NCBI RefSeq assembly: GCF_020564355.1
Contig: NZ_JAJCRR010000001.1
Location: 310,001-374,000 of the forward strand
Direction of reading: 5' to 3'
Origin: Lachnospira pectinoschiza
GTDB lineage: Bacteria; Bacillota; Clostridia; Lachnospirales; Lachnospiraceae
DNA length: 64,000 nucleotides
Positions 8,543 through 19,100 of this stretch are shown one piece after another (position 1 is the first letter of the stretch; each line of letters opens with the position of its first letter). The notes under the pieces were generated by a model. That model saw only the letters and a program-made list of their open reading frames with translations. It was not told the origin of the DNA and ran no database searches. Made by a program: the position numbers and the translations under genes.

Positions 8543-10357
8543 ATGGCGAAAATCAATCAGAAAAATATTAGAAATTTTTGTATTATAGCACATATTGACC
8601 ACGGTAAGTCAACACTGGCAGACCGTATTATCGAAAAGACGGGACTGCTCACCAGCAGGGAAATGCAGGAGCAGGTACTCGATAACATGGATTTGGAAAG
8701 AGAACGCGGTATTACGATTAAAGCGCAGACCGTGCGTATTGTATACAAGGCAAATGATGGGGAAGAATACATTTTCAACCTCATTGACACACCGGGACAT
8801 GTGGATTTTAATTACGAGGTGTCCAGAGCGCTTGCTGCCTGTGACGGAGCGATTCTTGTCGTAGATGCGGCACAGGGGATTGAGGCGCAGACCCTTGCAA
8901 ATGTCTATCTGGCATTAGATCACGATTTGGACGTTTTTCCGGTTATTAATAAAATTGACCTGCCGAGTGCAGAGCCGCAGCGTGTTATTGATGAAATTGA
9001 AGACGTTATCGGTATTGAAGCACAGGATGCACCGCTGATTTCAGCGAAAAACGGTATTAATATTGAAGAAGTGTTAGAGCAGATTGTTACAAAGATTCCG
9101 GCGCCGACAGGCGATGAAAATGCGCCGTTACAGGCATTGATTTTTGACTCTTTGTATGATTCTTATAAAGGTGTTATTATTTTCTGCCGGATTAAAGAAG
9201 GAAAGGTAAAGCGTGGAACGAAAATCCGCATGATGGCGACAGGCGCTGTGGAAGAAGTCGTAGAGGTCGGTTATTTCGGTGCGGGTCAGTTTATTCCATG
9301 TGAAGAACTCTCCGCCGGTATGGTAGGCTATATTACGGCAAGCATTAAAAATGTTAAGGATACCCGTGTCGGTGATACGGTAACGGACAATGACAATCCG
9401 TGTGCCGAGCCGCTTCCGGGGTATAAAAAGGTCAATCCAATGGTGTACTGCGGACTGTATCCGGCAGATGGCGCCAAGTATCAGGATTTAAGAGAGGCAC
9501 TTGAAAAATTGCAGTTAAATGATGCGTCCTTACAGTTTGAGCCGGAAACCTCGATTGCACTGGGATTCGGTTTCCGCTGTGGATTTTTAGGATTACTGCA
9601 TTTAGAGATTATTCAGGAACGTCTAGAGCGTGAATACAATCTGGATTTAGTAACAACGGCGCCGGGTGTTATCTATAAGGTGCATAAGACCAACGGAGAG
9701 GTTATTGATTTGACGAATCCGTCCAATATGCCGGATCCGTCTGAAATTGAATATATGGAAGAACCGATGGTTTCTGCGGAAATCATGGTAACGACAGAAT
9801 TTGTCGGACCGATTATGAAACTGTGTCAGGAGCGCCGCGGCATTTACAACGGCATGGAATACATTGAGCAGACCAGAGCCTTGTTAAAGTATGATCTGCC
9901 GTTAAATGAAATTATTTATGATTTCTTTGATGCCTTAAAGTCCCGTTCCAGAGGATATGCTTCCTTTGATTACGAGATGAAAGGCTATGAGCGTTCTTCT
10001 CTTGTGAAGCTGGATATCCTGATTAACAAAGAAGAAGTCGATGCGCTTTCATTTATCGTCTTTTCCGGCAATGCCGAAGAACGTGGAAGAAAGATGTGCG
10101 AAAAGTTAAAGCAGGAAATTCCGAGACAGCTCTTTGAAATTCCGATTCAGGCAGCTATCGGAAGCCGTGTTATCGCAAGAGAAACCGTAAAGGCAATGAG
10201 AAAAGATGTCCTTGCAAAATGTTATGGCGGTGATATTTCACGTAAGAAGAAGCTGCTTGAAAAGCAGAAGGAAGGAAAGAAACGTATGCGTCAGGTCGGA
10301 AACGTAGAGATTCCGCAGAAGGCATTTATGAGCGTTTTGAAATTAGACGAGGAATAG
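8543..10357 (+). CDS. lepA: Elongation factor 4 (LepA), back-translocating GTPase
   Basis: Ribosome-associated GTPase. G motifs are AHIDHGKST (G1), DTPGHVD (G3) and NKIDLP (G4), followed by domain II, two EF-G-like domains and the LepA-specific C-terminal domain with the lysine-rich region [20 protein letters not shown]. Starting at ATG 8543 gives 604 residues, the usual length; GTG 8531 is an in-frame alternative four codons upstream. The ribosome binding site is weak (gagag). hemW follows after 11 bases, a common Firmicute pairing. Confidence 0.97.
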   Translation: MAKINQKNIRNFCIIAHIDHGKSTLADRIIEKTGLLTSREMQEQVLDNMDLERERGITIKAQTVRIVYKANDGEEYIFNLIDTPGHVDFNYEVSRALAACDGAILVVDAAQGIEAQTLANVYLALDHDLDVFPVINKIDLPSAEPQRVIDEIEDVIGIEAQDAPLISAKNGINIEEVLEQIVTKIPAPTGDENAPLQALIFDSLYDSYKGVIIFCRIKEGKVKRGTKIRMMATGAVEEVVEVGYFGAGQFIPCEELSAGMVGYITASIKNVKDTRVGDTVTDNDNPCAEPLPGYKKVNPMVYCGLYPADGAKYQDLREALEKLQLNDASLQFEPETSIALGFGFRCGFLGLLHLEIIQERLEREYNLDLVTTAPGVIYKVHKTNGEVIDLTNPSNMPDPSEIEYMEEPMVSAEIMVTTEFVGPIMKLCQERRGIYNGMEYIEQTRALLKYDLPLNEIIYDFFDALKSRSRGYASFDYEMKGYERSSLVKLDILINKEEVDALSFIVFSGNAEERGRKMCEKLKQEIPRQLFEIPIQAAIGSRVIARETVKAMRKDVLAKCYGGDISRKKKLLEKQKEGKKRMRQVGNVEIPQKAFMSVLKLDEE

Positions 10358-10368
10358 AAGATAACTGC

Positions 10369-11565
10369 ATGAAAAAGACAGACAGTAACGAAAAAAGGGG
10401 CGGCATTTATATCCATATTCCGTTCTGTGTGCGCAAGTGTGCGTACTGCGATTTTTTGTCTGCACCGGCAGATGAAAAAACACAGGCGGAATATGTAAAG
10501 GCTTTGCAGACGGAGATTTATCAGACGGCGAAACTGCTTTCGGAAAATCCGTATACGGTGGATACCGTGTTTTTTGGCGGCGGAACGCCAAGTATCCTCG
10601 CACCGGGACATGTCAAAGCACTGGCAGATACCCTGCGGGAAAGCTTTCCGTTTGCGGAAAATGCGGAAATTACGATAGAATGTAATCCCGGCACGCTCGA
10701 TGAAGAAAAAGCGGCAGTGTACAGACAGGCAGGCATAAACCGGATCAGTTTCGGGTTACAGTCCGCCAATAACCGTGAATTAAAAATGCTGGGACGGATT
10801 CATACCATGGAAGAATTTGTGCAAAGCTATGAAACGGCAAGGGCGGCGGGCTTTGACAATATCAATATTGATTTAATGTCGGCACTGCCTGGTCAGACAT
10901 TTGAAAGTTTTCTGCACACGCTGGATACGGTTCTTGCATTAAAGCCGGAGCATATCAGCATGTACAGTCTGATACTGGAAGAAGGCACGGCACTTTACGA
11001 ACATTTAGACCGGTATCCGGCACTGCCCGATGAAGATACAGAACGTCAGATGTACGATACGGCGTGTCTGCGGCTTGCGGATAACGGTTATCACCAGTAT
11101 GAAATCTCTAATTTTGCAAAAGAAGGAAAGGCATGCCGCCATAATCTTTCCTACTGGGAACGCAAAAATTATCTCGGCTTCGGGACAGGCGCGGCATCCC
11201 TGCTTTGCGAACAGCGCTACACCAATACGGACAGCCTTGCACTTTATATAGACACTATGGCAGAGCTGGAAGAAAAGAAAGAAGTCATAAGTAAGGCACT
11301 GGCGGCGGTACGCGCCGAACAGCATACACTTTCCGTACCGGAGCAGATGGAAGAAATGTTCTTTTTGGGACTGCGCAAAAACAGCGGCATTTCCGAGGCG
11401 GATTTTTTGGGAAAATTCGGAAAAACAGTAGATGATATTTATGCACAGGTGCTTGAAAAAAATCAGAAATTCGGTCTGCTGGTGCGTGAAAACGGCAGAA
11501 TTTTTCTTACAAAGCGGGGCAGGGAAGTCAGCAACGTTGTAATGTCAGAATTTCTGCTGGATTAA
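10369..11565 (+). CDS. hemW: Radical SAM family heme chaperone HemW (HemN-like)
   Basis: The radical-SAM cysteine motif CVRKCAYC is near residues 22-29, with F/D following as in HemN/HemW. GGGTPS and the HemN C-terminal winged-helix-like domain (LGLRKNSGI) are also present. Length 398 fits HemW rather than true coproporphyrinogen dehydrogenases, which are longer. HemW proteins bind heme and are proposed to deliver it to membrane targets; most automated annotations still call them oxygen-independent coproporphyrinogen III oxidase. The last 21 bases overlap the 3' end of the convergent AraC gene. Confidence 0.92.
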   Translation: MKKTDSNEKRGGIYIHIPFCVRKCAYCDFLSAPADEKTQAEYVKALQTEIYQTAKLLSENPYTVDTVFFGGGTPSILAPGHVKALADTLRESFPFAENAEITIECNPGTLDEEKAAVYRQAGINRISFGLQSANNRELKMLGRIHTMEEFVQSYETARAAGFDNINIDLMSALPGQTFESFLHTLDTVLALKPEHISMYSLILEEGTALYEHLDRYPALPDEDTERQMYDTACLRLADNGYHQYEISNFAKEGKACRHNLSYWERKNYLGFGTGAASLLCEQRYTNTDSLALYIDTMAELEEKKEVISKALAAVRAEQHTLSVPEQMEEMFFLGLRKNSGISEADFLGKFGKTVDDIYAQVLEKNQKFGLLVRENGRIFLTKRGREVSNVVMSEFLLD

Positions 11566-12315
11566 CCGGCGGCCGAACCGGCGCGGTGTTTCGCCCATAA
11601 ATGTTTTGAATTCCCGCTGAAAATGTGCCTGGTCGGAATAGCCGATTTGCGTGATAAATTCGGAGTTATTGCGATGCGGGTCCTGAAAAATTTCATAAAG
11701 AGTATGGTGAAAGCGTAACAGCCGGCAAAAGGTTTTCGGGCTGTATCCGAAATATTCCGTAAAAATGCGGCTGATATGGCGACAGGAATAGCCGGTACGC
11801 GCAGCCAGTTCGCTGACGGTGATATCGCCGTCAGCTTTTTTGATGCTCTGATGGATGAGTGTGGCGGCGGGCGGGCAGGCTGGTGTTTTTCCGGTTTTGT
11901 TTAATGCGGAAAGAAAACGCTGTATCCGCTCGGAAAAAGAAACCGTACCTGAAAAGATATCAGAATCAGACATGGAAATGGTCTGGAGCAGGTCAGCCGG
12001 AAAAGGAAATGGATGTCCCGGAAGCCGGTAATACAGACTATCATCAAACCGCACACCAAAGCAGTATGAAAATCCGGAGAGTTTTAGTATCAACGGTTCA
12101 TCAGCGGTGCGGATACAAAAAATGCGGCAGCTGCCGTCAGGGCGCTGTCCGATAATCAATTCTGTATATGGTGATGCAACAAATTTTAAAGAAACATCGC
12201 CGCTGAATTCATAGCAGAATAAATCCGCCGGAGAAGAAAGCAGATGCTCGTTGGTAAGCAGGCTGTTTAAGGTTAAAAATACGTAAGGCTGAATGAGTGT
12301 GTATCCGGTGTGCAT
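11545..12315 (-). CDS. AraC-family transcriptional regulator
   Basis: 256 residues with an N-terminal sensor domain of cupin-like AraC type and a C-terminal double helix-turn-helix (ELAARTGYSCRHISRIF and FITQIGYSDQAHFQREFK). The start ATG is the complement of 12313-12315 with ttggag 8 bases upstream on the minus strand. Its ligand is not evident. It is convergent with hemW and divergent from the ammonium-transporter gene 430 bases away, so regulation of either itself or a distant target is possible; no target can be assigned from sequence. Confidence 0.9.
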   Translation of the reverse strand: MHTGYTLIQPYVFLTLNSLLTNEHLLSSPADLFCYEFSGDVSLKFVASPYTELIIGQRPDGSCRIFCIRTADEPLILKLSGFSYCFGVRFDDSLYYRLPGHPFPFPADLLQTISMSDSDIFSGTVSFSERIQRFLSALNKTGKTPACPPAATLIHQSIKKADGDITVSELAARTGYSCRHISRIFTEYFGYSPKTFCRLLRFHHTLYEIFQDPHRNNSEFITQIGYSDQAHFQREFKTFMGETPRRFGRRLIQQKF

Positions 12316-12529
12316 GTGAAAAACTCCAATCTGTAAAATTAATTTGTAAAAACGGATTTATAAAATTTGCTTTGCCGCCGTAGTGGGGAATCCTGTCCTG
12401 CAGTACGGAAAGCAAGTAAATATCCGCAAAAACTTAAAAATAGGTGGTGTATAAAAAAATAATAAAACAAAAATTAAAAAAATCAAGAGAAAATGTCCGA
12501 TTTTTTCAATAATTATAAAATAAAGGCGG

Positions 12530-12610
12530 TATAATAAGCAACATAAATTGAACAGCGATGCACAAAGGCGTGTAACAGATTAGAAATAATCGGTTACACG
12601 TCTTTTTTTC
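12530..12610 (+). promoter_or_regulatory. Promoter and attenuator-like leader of amt
   Basis: A -10 TATAAT is at 12530-12535 with no clear -35. Downstream, tgcac-AAAGGC-gtgta (12559-12574) can form a hexaloop hairpin with A at loop position 1 and G at position 4. Its 3' arm overlaps the 5' arm of a strong terminator: cgtgtaac 12569-12576 with gttacacg 12593-12600, then a T run. The two structures are mutually exclusive. Hexaloops with A1 and G4 are the hallmark of ANTAR-protein antitermination targets; a second hexaloop (gatt-agaaat-aatc) lies inside the terminator but has A rather than G at position 4. Confidence 0.6.
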
Positions 12611-12745
12611 GTATATGGGTAAAATTTCAAAAAACAGAAATTTTCGGTACGGAAAAAGGATTGCAGCTTCAATAATCCGGACAGGCTCGGATCCACCTGA
12701 CCAGAAGACATGACAAAGAAGATGGAATTAAGGGAGGAAATGGTT

Positions 12746-14488
12746 ATGGACTTTTCAGCAGTTAATACAGTATGGGTGCTGGTAGGCGCCGCACTGGTAT
12801 TCTTTATGCAGGCAGGTTTCTGCATACTTGAATCCGGTCTTACAAGAGCAAAAAATGCCGGTAACATTATTATGAAGAACTTAATGGACTTTTGTATCGG
12901 TACTCCGATTTTCTGGATTATCGGTTTTGGTATTATGTTTGGATCATCCAGCGCAATATTTGGTGGAATTGATTTATTTACACGAGGTGATTACTCAGCA
13001 GTAACACCGGACGGTGTTCCGTTTTACGCATTCTTCATTTTCCAGACAGTGTTCTGTGCAACATCAGCAACAATCGTATCCGGAGCAATGGCAGAAAGAA
13101 CAGATTTCAAAGCATACTGCATTTACAGTGCAATTATTTCACTGATTGTTTATCCGGTATCCGGTCACTGGATATGGGGCGGCGGCTGGTTATCAGAATT
13201 AGGCTTCCACGATTTTGCAGGTTCCTGTGCAGTACATATGGTAGGCGGTATGGCAGCTCTGATTGGTGCCGCAGTATTAGGACCTCGTATCGGTAAGTAT
13301 GATAAGAACGGAAAGCCAAGAGCAATTCTTGGACACAACTTGACAATGGCAGCACTTGGTGTGTTTATCCTGTGGTTCTGCTGGTTTGGATTTAACGGTG
13401 GTTCAACCGTAGCAATGGAAGGTCTGACAAATGCAGCGGATGGTTCAGAAATGACAATGGGTGCGCTTGCAGGTTCAGTATTCTCTACAACAAATATGGC
13501 AGCAGCCGTAGCAACCGTAACAACAATGTTATTTACATGGATTCGTTATAAGAAGCCTGATGTATCTATGTCATTAAACGGTACATTAGCAGGTCTTGTA
13601 ATGGTAACAGCAAGTACAGACTGTATTGATATGTACGGTGCAGCCATTGAAGGTATCATCGCAGGTATCGCAGTTGTATTGGTAATCGAATTTATTGATA
13701 AAGTATGTAAGGTTGATGACCCGGTTGGTGCAGTCGGCGTTCATTTTGCAAATGGTTTACTCGGAACAATCTGTGTCGGACTTTTCTCAACAGGTCAGAA
13801 CGGTGTTGGAGCAGGTCTTTTCTACGGCGGCGGATTTAAGCAGCTCGGTATCCAGCTTTTAGGTGTTGTTACAGTCTGCGCATGGGTTGGCGTAACAATG
13901 ATTATCGTATTTGAAGTATTAAAGCACACAATCGGTTTAAGAGTACCGGCAGATATTGAAATCAAGGGTCTGGATTACGCAGAACATGGTCTTGCAAGTG
14001 CGTACTCAGGATTTGAATTTGCAGCAAATGATTTAACAATCGCATCTGATGATGAAATCGAAGTTTTCGGTTCTGAAAAGATGGAAAATGCCGTACCGGC
14101 AGTTGTAAAGACTTCTCCTGAAAAGGAAAATAAGATTACAAAGGTTGAAATCCTTGCAAAGCAGTCTAAGTTTGAAAAGTTAAAGAAGGCAATGAACGAC
14201 ATCGGCGTAACAGGTATGACAGTGACACAGGTACTCGGCTGTGGTACACAGAAAGGCGCACCGGAATACTACAGAGGTGTTGAAGTTGATATGCAGCTTC
14301 TTCCTAAGATTCAGGTCGAAATGGTTGTTTCAAAAGTTCCTGTTGCAGATGTTATTGATGCAGCAAGGAAGGCACTCTACACCGGACATATCGGTGACGG
14401 TAAGATTTTCGTATACGATGTGGAAGATGTCGTAAAGGTTCGTACCGGAGAAACAGGCTACGATGCTTTACAGGGCGCAGATGACTAA
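12746..14488 (+). CDS. amt: Ammonium channel Amt with C-terminal fused P-II domain
   Basis: Inner-membrane ammonium channel (about residues 1-410, eleven hydrophobic segments) with the channel-lining histidines in CAVHMVGG and GVHFANG. After an acidic linker, residues about 463-575 form a complete P-II (GlnB/GlnK) domain including the T-loop GCGTQKGAPEYYRG and the B-loop/C-terminal TGHIGDGKIFV. P-II proteins normally plug the channel in trans; here sensor and channel are one chain. T-loop Tyr46 is kept but the uridylylation site Tyr51 is Val (YRGVEV). The start ATG 12746 lies 8 bases after gggagg; ATG 12710 and 12740 are poorly placed. Terminator at 14527. Confidence 0.95.
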   Translation: MDFSAVNTVWVLVGAALVFFMQAGFCILESGLTRAKNAGNIIMKNLMDFCIGTPIFWIIGFGIMFGSSSAIFGGIDLFTRGDYSAVTPDGVPFYAFFIFQTVFCATSATIVSGAMAERTDFKAYCIYSAIISLIVYPVSGHWIWGGGWLSELGFHDFAGSCAVHMVGGMAALIGAAVLGPRIGKYDKNGKPRAILGHNLTMAALGVFILWFCWFGFNGGSTVAMEGLTNAADGSEMTMGALAGSVFSTTNMAAAVATVTTMLFTWIRYKKPDVSMSLNGTLAGLVMVTASTDCIDMYGAAIEGIIAGIAVVLVIEFIDKVCKVDDPVGAVGVHFANGLLGTICVGLFSTGQNGVGAGLFYGGGFKQLGIQLLGVVTVCAWVGVTMIIVFEVLKHTIGLRVPADIEIKGLDYAEHGLASAYSGFEFAANDLTIASDDEIEVFGSEKMENAVPAVVKTSPEKENKITKVEILAKQSKFEKLKKAMNDIGVTGMTVTQVLGCGTQKGAPEYYRGVEVDMQLLPKIQVEMVVSKVPVADVIDAARKALYTGHIGDGKIFVYDVEDVVKVRTGETGYDALQGADD

Positions 14489-14526
14489 GTTGTAAAACTA
14501 CTATAATATAAAGAATAAATTGAGTG

Positions 14527-14565
14527 ACACCGCAGAAGAGGATAAACTTTTCTGCGGTGTTTTTT
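14527..14565 (+). terminator. Intrinsic terminator after amt
   Basis: Perfect 11-base stem acaccgcagaa (14527-14537) / ttctgcggtgt (14550-14560) followed by Ts. Confidence 0.9.
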
Positions 14566-14640
14566 GAATCAGATGACGGCTTCATGTATAAAATATCTGT
14601 AAAGTTTTTCTTTTAAATTTAATAAAAATAGGAAACGTTC

Positions 14641-14669
14641 TTGTTTTTAACACAAAAAAGATTTATAAT
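14641..14669 (+). promoter_or_regulatory. Putative promoter of the A-type flavoprotein gene
   Basis: TTGTTT at 14641 and TATAAT at 14664 are separated by 17 bases; the start codon follows 40 bases downstream. Confidence 0.5.
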
Positions 14670-14708
14670 GACAAAAAAAGTAAAAAAGCAAAAACAAGGA
14701 GGATTGGC

Positions 14709-15923
14709 ATGGCAGTTTGGAAGATTTCAGAAGATGTTTTTTATGTAGGTGTAAACGATACGACATTGGATTTGTTTGAGAGCCAGTACCGGATACCGGA
14801 CGGGGTGACATACAATTCCTATGTGATTAAGGACAGCAAAATTGCAGTAATGGATACGGTGGATAACCGGGCGACAGATGCGTGGTTTGATAATCTGGAA
14901 GAAGTATTTGGTGGAAAAGCGCCGGATTATCTGGTTGTTTCGCATTTAGAGCCGGACCATGCCGGAAATATCCGGAAATTTCTGGTAAAGTATCCGGAAA
15001 CGGTTGTTGTGGCAAATGCAAAAACAGTAGCCATGCTGCCACAGTTTTTTGAACTGGATACGGAAGAACTTTCTATATTAGAAGTCAAGGAAGGCGATAC
15101 GTTAAAGCTTGGCAGACATACGCTACATTTTGTGATGGCACCAATGGTACACTGGCCGGAAGTCATGGTCGAATATGATGAAGCCGATAAGATTTTATTT
15201 TCAGCGGACGGATTTGGCAGATTCGGTGCATTGTCACAGAGTTGCACTTATGATGCCGCAGGAAAAGCACAGGACGTACTGGAGCATGAGTGGACAGGGG
15301 AAGCACGAAGGTATTTTATTAATATTGTCGGCAAGTACGGTGCTAATGTCCAGGGCCTTTTAAAGAAAGCAGCGGTACTTGATATTGAAAAAATTGCACC
15401 GCTGCACGGACCGGTGCTTACCGGTGGTCTGGAATACTTTTTGGATAAATACGCAAAATGGAGCAGTTATCAGCCAGAAGAAAAGGGCGTCGTGGTGGCA
15501 TATTCATCAATTCACGGCAATACAAAATATGTGGCTGAACATTTTGCTTCTATATTGAAGGGGCAGGGTGAAGAAAATGTTGCTGTTTTTGACCTTGCAA
15601 GAGCAGATATGGCCCAAGCGGTTGCGGACAGCTTCCGTTATGATGCGCTGGTGCTTGCGGGCATTACGTATGATGGTGGATTAATGCCATGCATGGAGGA
15701 TTTTTTGTATCATTTAAAAATGAAGAATTTCCAGAACCGCTATGCGGCAGTGATTGAAAACGGTTCGTGGGGTCCGGTATCCGGCAGGCTGATGAAGTCA
15801 TATCTGGAGAATATGAAGAATATAACTATTTGTGAGGATATGGTAACAATCCGGTCAGTCATGAAAAAGGCAGATGGACAGGCATTGGAAAAACTGGCAG
15901 AAAAGGTTATAAAAAGAAGCTGA
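14709..15923 (+). CDS. FprA-family A-type flavoprotein (flavodiiron protein)
   Basis: Soluble oxidoreductase that reduces O2 or NO in anaerobes. The N-terminal metallo-beta-lactamase-like domain (residues 1 to about 250) has the diiron motif SHLEPDHAG plus downstream His residues (MVHWPEVM, LHGPVL). The C-terminal flavodoxin domain has the FMN phosphate loop SSIHGNTK and ends at residue 404. No rubredoxin or NADH-binding domain is fused, so an external electron donor is needed. ATG 14709 has aaggagg 6 bases upstream. O2 detoxification next to oxygen-sensitive nifJ makes physiological sense. Confidence 0.93.
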   Translation: MAVWKISEDVFYVGVNDTTLDLFESQYRIPDGVTYNSYVIKDSKIAVMDTVDNRATDAWFDNLEEVFGGKAPDYLVVSHLEPDHAGNIRKFLVKYPETVVVANAKTVAMLPQFFELDTEELSILEVKEGDTLKLGRHTLHFVMAPMVHWPEVMVEYDEADKILFSADGFGRFGALSQSCTYDAAGKAQDVLEHEWTGEARRYFINIVGKYGANVQGLLKKAAVLDIEKIAPLHGPVLTGGLEYFLDKYAKWSSYQPEEKGVVVAYSSIHGNTKYVAEHFASILKGQGEENVAVFDLARADMAQAVADSFRYDALVLAGITYDGGLMPCMEDFLYHLKMKNFQNRYAAVIENGSWGPVSGRLMKSYLENMKNITICEDMVTIRSVMKKADGQALEKLAEKVIKRS

Positions 15924-15967
15924 TACAGTATATTGTATACACAAACGATAGTGAAAATAAACAAAAA

Positions 15968-15984
15968 TTGTAAAGGCATTACAA
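15968..15984. promoter_or_regulatory. 17-base inverted repeat upstream of nifJ
   Basis: TTGTAAAGGCATTACAA is an inverted repeat of the form TTGTA-N7-TACAA. It resembles a Rex operator in its TTGT/ACAA ends but is one base shorter than the 18-base Rex consensus. A similar 17-mer occurs at 19926. It also overlaps the 5' arm of the hairpin at 15969. Confidence 0.3.
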
Positions 15985-16033
15985 AGAAATTATGTATTTT
16001 AATAGATAATTTAGAAGAATGCCTTTACATTTT
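15969..16033 (+). terminator. Hairpin between fprA and nifJ, probable terminator
   Basis: tgtaaaggcatt (15969-15980) pairs perfectly with aatgcctttaca (16018-16029) and is followed by TTTT. The loop is 37 bases, long for a terminator, so a role in the nifJ leader is possible. Confidence 0.55.
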
Positions 16034-16107
16034 GTCGAAGAAATACTAAAATATAGATAATCGGAATGATACAATTCCACAATATTTTTAAGGAGGATTA
16101 CAAAGAA

Positions 16108-19100
16108 ATGGCTAGAGCAAAACAATCTATGGATGGTAATACAGCTGCTGCACACGTTGCTTATGCGTTTACAGAAGTTGCAGGTATCTATCCTATCACA
16201 CCTTCTAGTCCAATGGCAGATGTTGTTGACCAGTGGTCAGCAGCAGGACAGAAAAACATTTTTGGTAATACAGTAAAGGTGGTAGAAATGCAGTCAGAGG
16301 CAGGTGCCGCAGGTACAGTACACGGTTCACTTGCAGCAGGTGCATTAACAACAACATTTACTGCATCACAGGGTCTTCTTCTGATGATTCCAAATATGTA
16401 CAAGATTGCCGGTGAACAGCTTCCTTGTGTATTTGATGTATCAGCACGTACAGTTGCTACACAGTCCCTGAATATTTTCGGTGACCATAGTGACGTTTAC
16501 GCCTGTCGTCAGACTGGTTTCGCAATGCTTGCTGAAACAAACCCTCAGGAAGTTATGGATTTAAGCCCGGTTGCACACCTTGCAACAATTGAAGGTAAAG
16601 TTCCATTCATTAACTTCTTCGACGGTTTCCGTACATCTCACGAGATTCAGAAGATTGAAAAGTGGGACTATGAAGACTTAAAGGAAATGTGCAATATGGA
16701 AGCAGTAGAAGAATTCCGTGCACATGCCTTGAATCCGGAACATCCGGCTATGCGTGGTTCACATGAAAACGGTGATGTTTTCTTCCAGCATCGTGAAGCA
16801 TGTAACTCAGCATATGATGCACTTCCAGCAGTTGTTGAGAAGTACATGAAGAAGATTAACGAAAAGTTAGGTACAGATTATGATTTATTCAACTACTATG
16901 GTGCACCGGATGCAGACAGAGTCATCATTGCAATGGGTTCTATCAACGATGTAGCTGAAGAAGTAATCGACTACTTAACAGCAAAGGGCGAAAAAGTAGG
17001 TCTTGTAAAAGTAAGACTGTATCGTCCATGGGTATCAGCTTCTCTCTTAAAGGTTCTTCCTAAGACTGCTAAGAAGATTGCGGTACTCGACAGAACAAAG
17101 GAACCTGGTTCATTAGGTGAACCTCTTTATCTTGATGTAGCAGCAACACTTCGTGAAGCCGGTATGAATGATGTTATCTTAACAGGCGGCCGTTACGGTC
17201 TTGGTTCTAAGGATACACCACCTTCATCAGTATTCGCTGTATACAAAGAACTTGAAAAAGATGCTCCAAAGGCAAGATTTACAATCGGTATCGTAGATGA
17301 TGTAACAAACTTAAGCTTACCGGAAGTTAAGCCGGCTCCTATTACATCTGCTAAGGGTACTGTTGAATGTAAATTCTGGGGTCTTGGCGGTGATGGTACT
17401 GTAGGTGCGAATAAGAACTCTACAAAGATTATCGGTGACCATACAGATAAGTACATTCAGGCATATTTCCAGTATGACTCTAAGAAGACTGGTGGTATTA
17501 CAATCAGCCACTTAAGATTTGGTGATAACCCAATCAGAAGTCCATACTATATCAATCAGGCTGACTTTGTTGCATGTCATAACCCATCTTACATCACAAA
17601 GGGATACAAGATGGTTCAGGATGTTAAGCCGGGCGGAATCTTTATGATTAACTGCCAGTGGTCAGACGAAGAACTCGCTGAACATCTGAATGCAGAAGCA
17701 AAGCAGTATATTGCAAAGAACAATATCCAGCTCTACACAATCAATGCAATTGACAAAGCAATTGAAATTGGTATGGGTAAGAGAACAAATACAATTTTAC
17801 AGTCTGCATTCTTTAAGCTTGCAAACGTAATGCCTATCGATCAGGCAGTTGAATTCATGAAAGCAGCAGCTAAGAAGTCATACAGCAAGAAGGGTGACGC
17901 TGTTGTAGAAATGAACTACAAGGCAATTGATGCCGGTGTAGATGCTGTACATAAGGTAGAAGTACCTGCTGACTGGGCAAATGCAACAGAAGAAAAGAAG
18001 ACAATCAACCGTACAGGTCGTCCGGCTACTGTAAAGATGGTCAACGAACTGTTAGATCCTATCGGATTAATGGATGGTGACAGCCTTCCTGTATCTGCAT
18101 TTAAGGATATTGCTGATGGTCAGTTTGAAACAGGTGCATCTGCATACGAAAAGAGAGGAACAGCCGTTATGGTTCCTGAATGGGATCCTACAAGCTGTGT
18201 TCAGTGTAACAGCTGTGCATTCGTATGTTCTCATGCAACAATCCGTCCGTTTATTCTGGATGCAGGTGAAGTAAGTGCAGCACCTTCACAGATTAAGCTT
18301 GCTGATTCTAAGCATGCAGTAGCTGAAGGCATGAAGTTTACAATGTCTGTATCTCCATTAGACTGTATGGGATGCGGCGAATGTGTAACTGTATGTCCGG
18401 CAGCCGCTAAGGGCGCATTAAAGATGGTTCCACAGGAATCACAGGCAGAAGAACAGCCGGTATTTGACTACTTAGTAGCAAATGTTGGCAAGAAGGAGAT
18501 TAAGCCTGTATTTACAGATGCTACTCCTATCGGTTCTCAGTACAACCAGCCACTCCTTGAGTTCTCAGGAAGCTGTGCAGGCTGTGCAGAAACATCTTAC
18601 GCAAGATTAATTACACAGTTATTTGGTGAGCAGATGTACATTTCCAACGCTACAGGTTGTTCTTCAATCTGGGGTGGTCCGGCAGCTACATCACCATATA
18701 CAGTAAATAAAGATTCCTTAAAGGGTCCGGCTTGGGCAAACTCACTGTTTGAAGATAATGCAGAACACGGTTTCGGTATGTATCTTGGACAGAAGACTTT
18801 AAGAGATCAGGCTATTGCTAAACTTGAAGAAATGGCAGCTTCTGAAAAGGCATCTGCTGAATTAAAGACAGCTGTAGCAAACTTCCTTGCATCTAAGGAT
18901 GATACAAAGAAGAATGCAGCAGATGTTGCAGCACTGATTCCGGAAGTAGAAAAGGCAGCAAAAGAAGGTTGTCCTCTTGCATCGGAAGTTCTTGCAAAGA
19001 AAGATTACCTCGCTAAGAAGTCTGTATGGATCTTCGGTGGTGATGGTTGGGCTTATGATATCGGTTTCGGCGGTCTTGACCATGTACTTGCATCAGGTGA

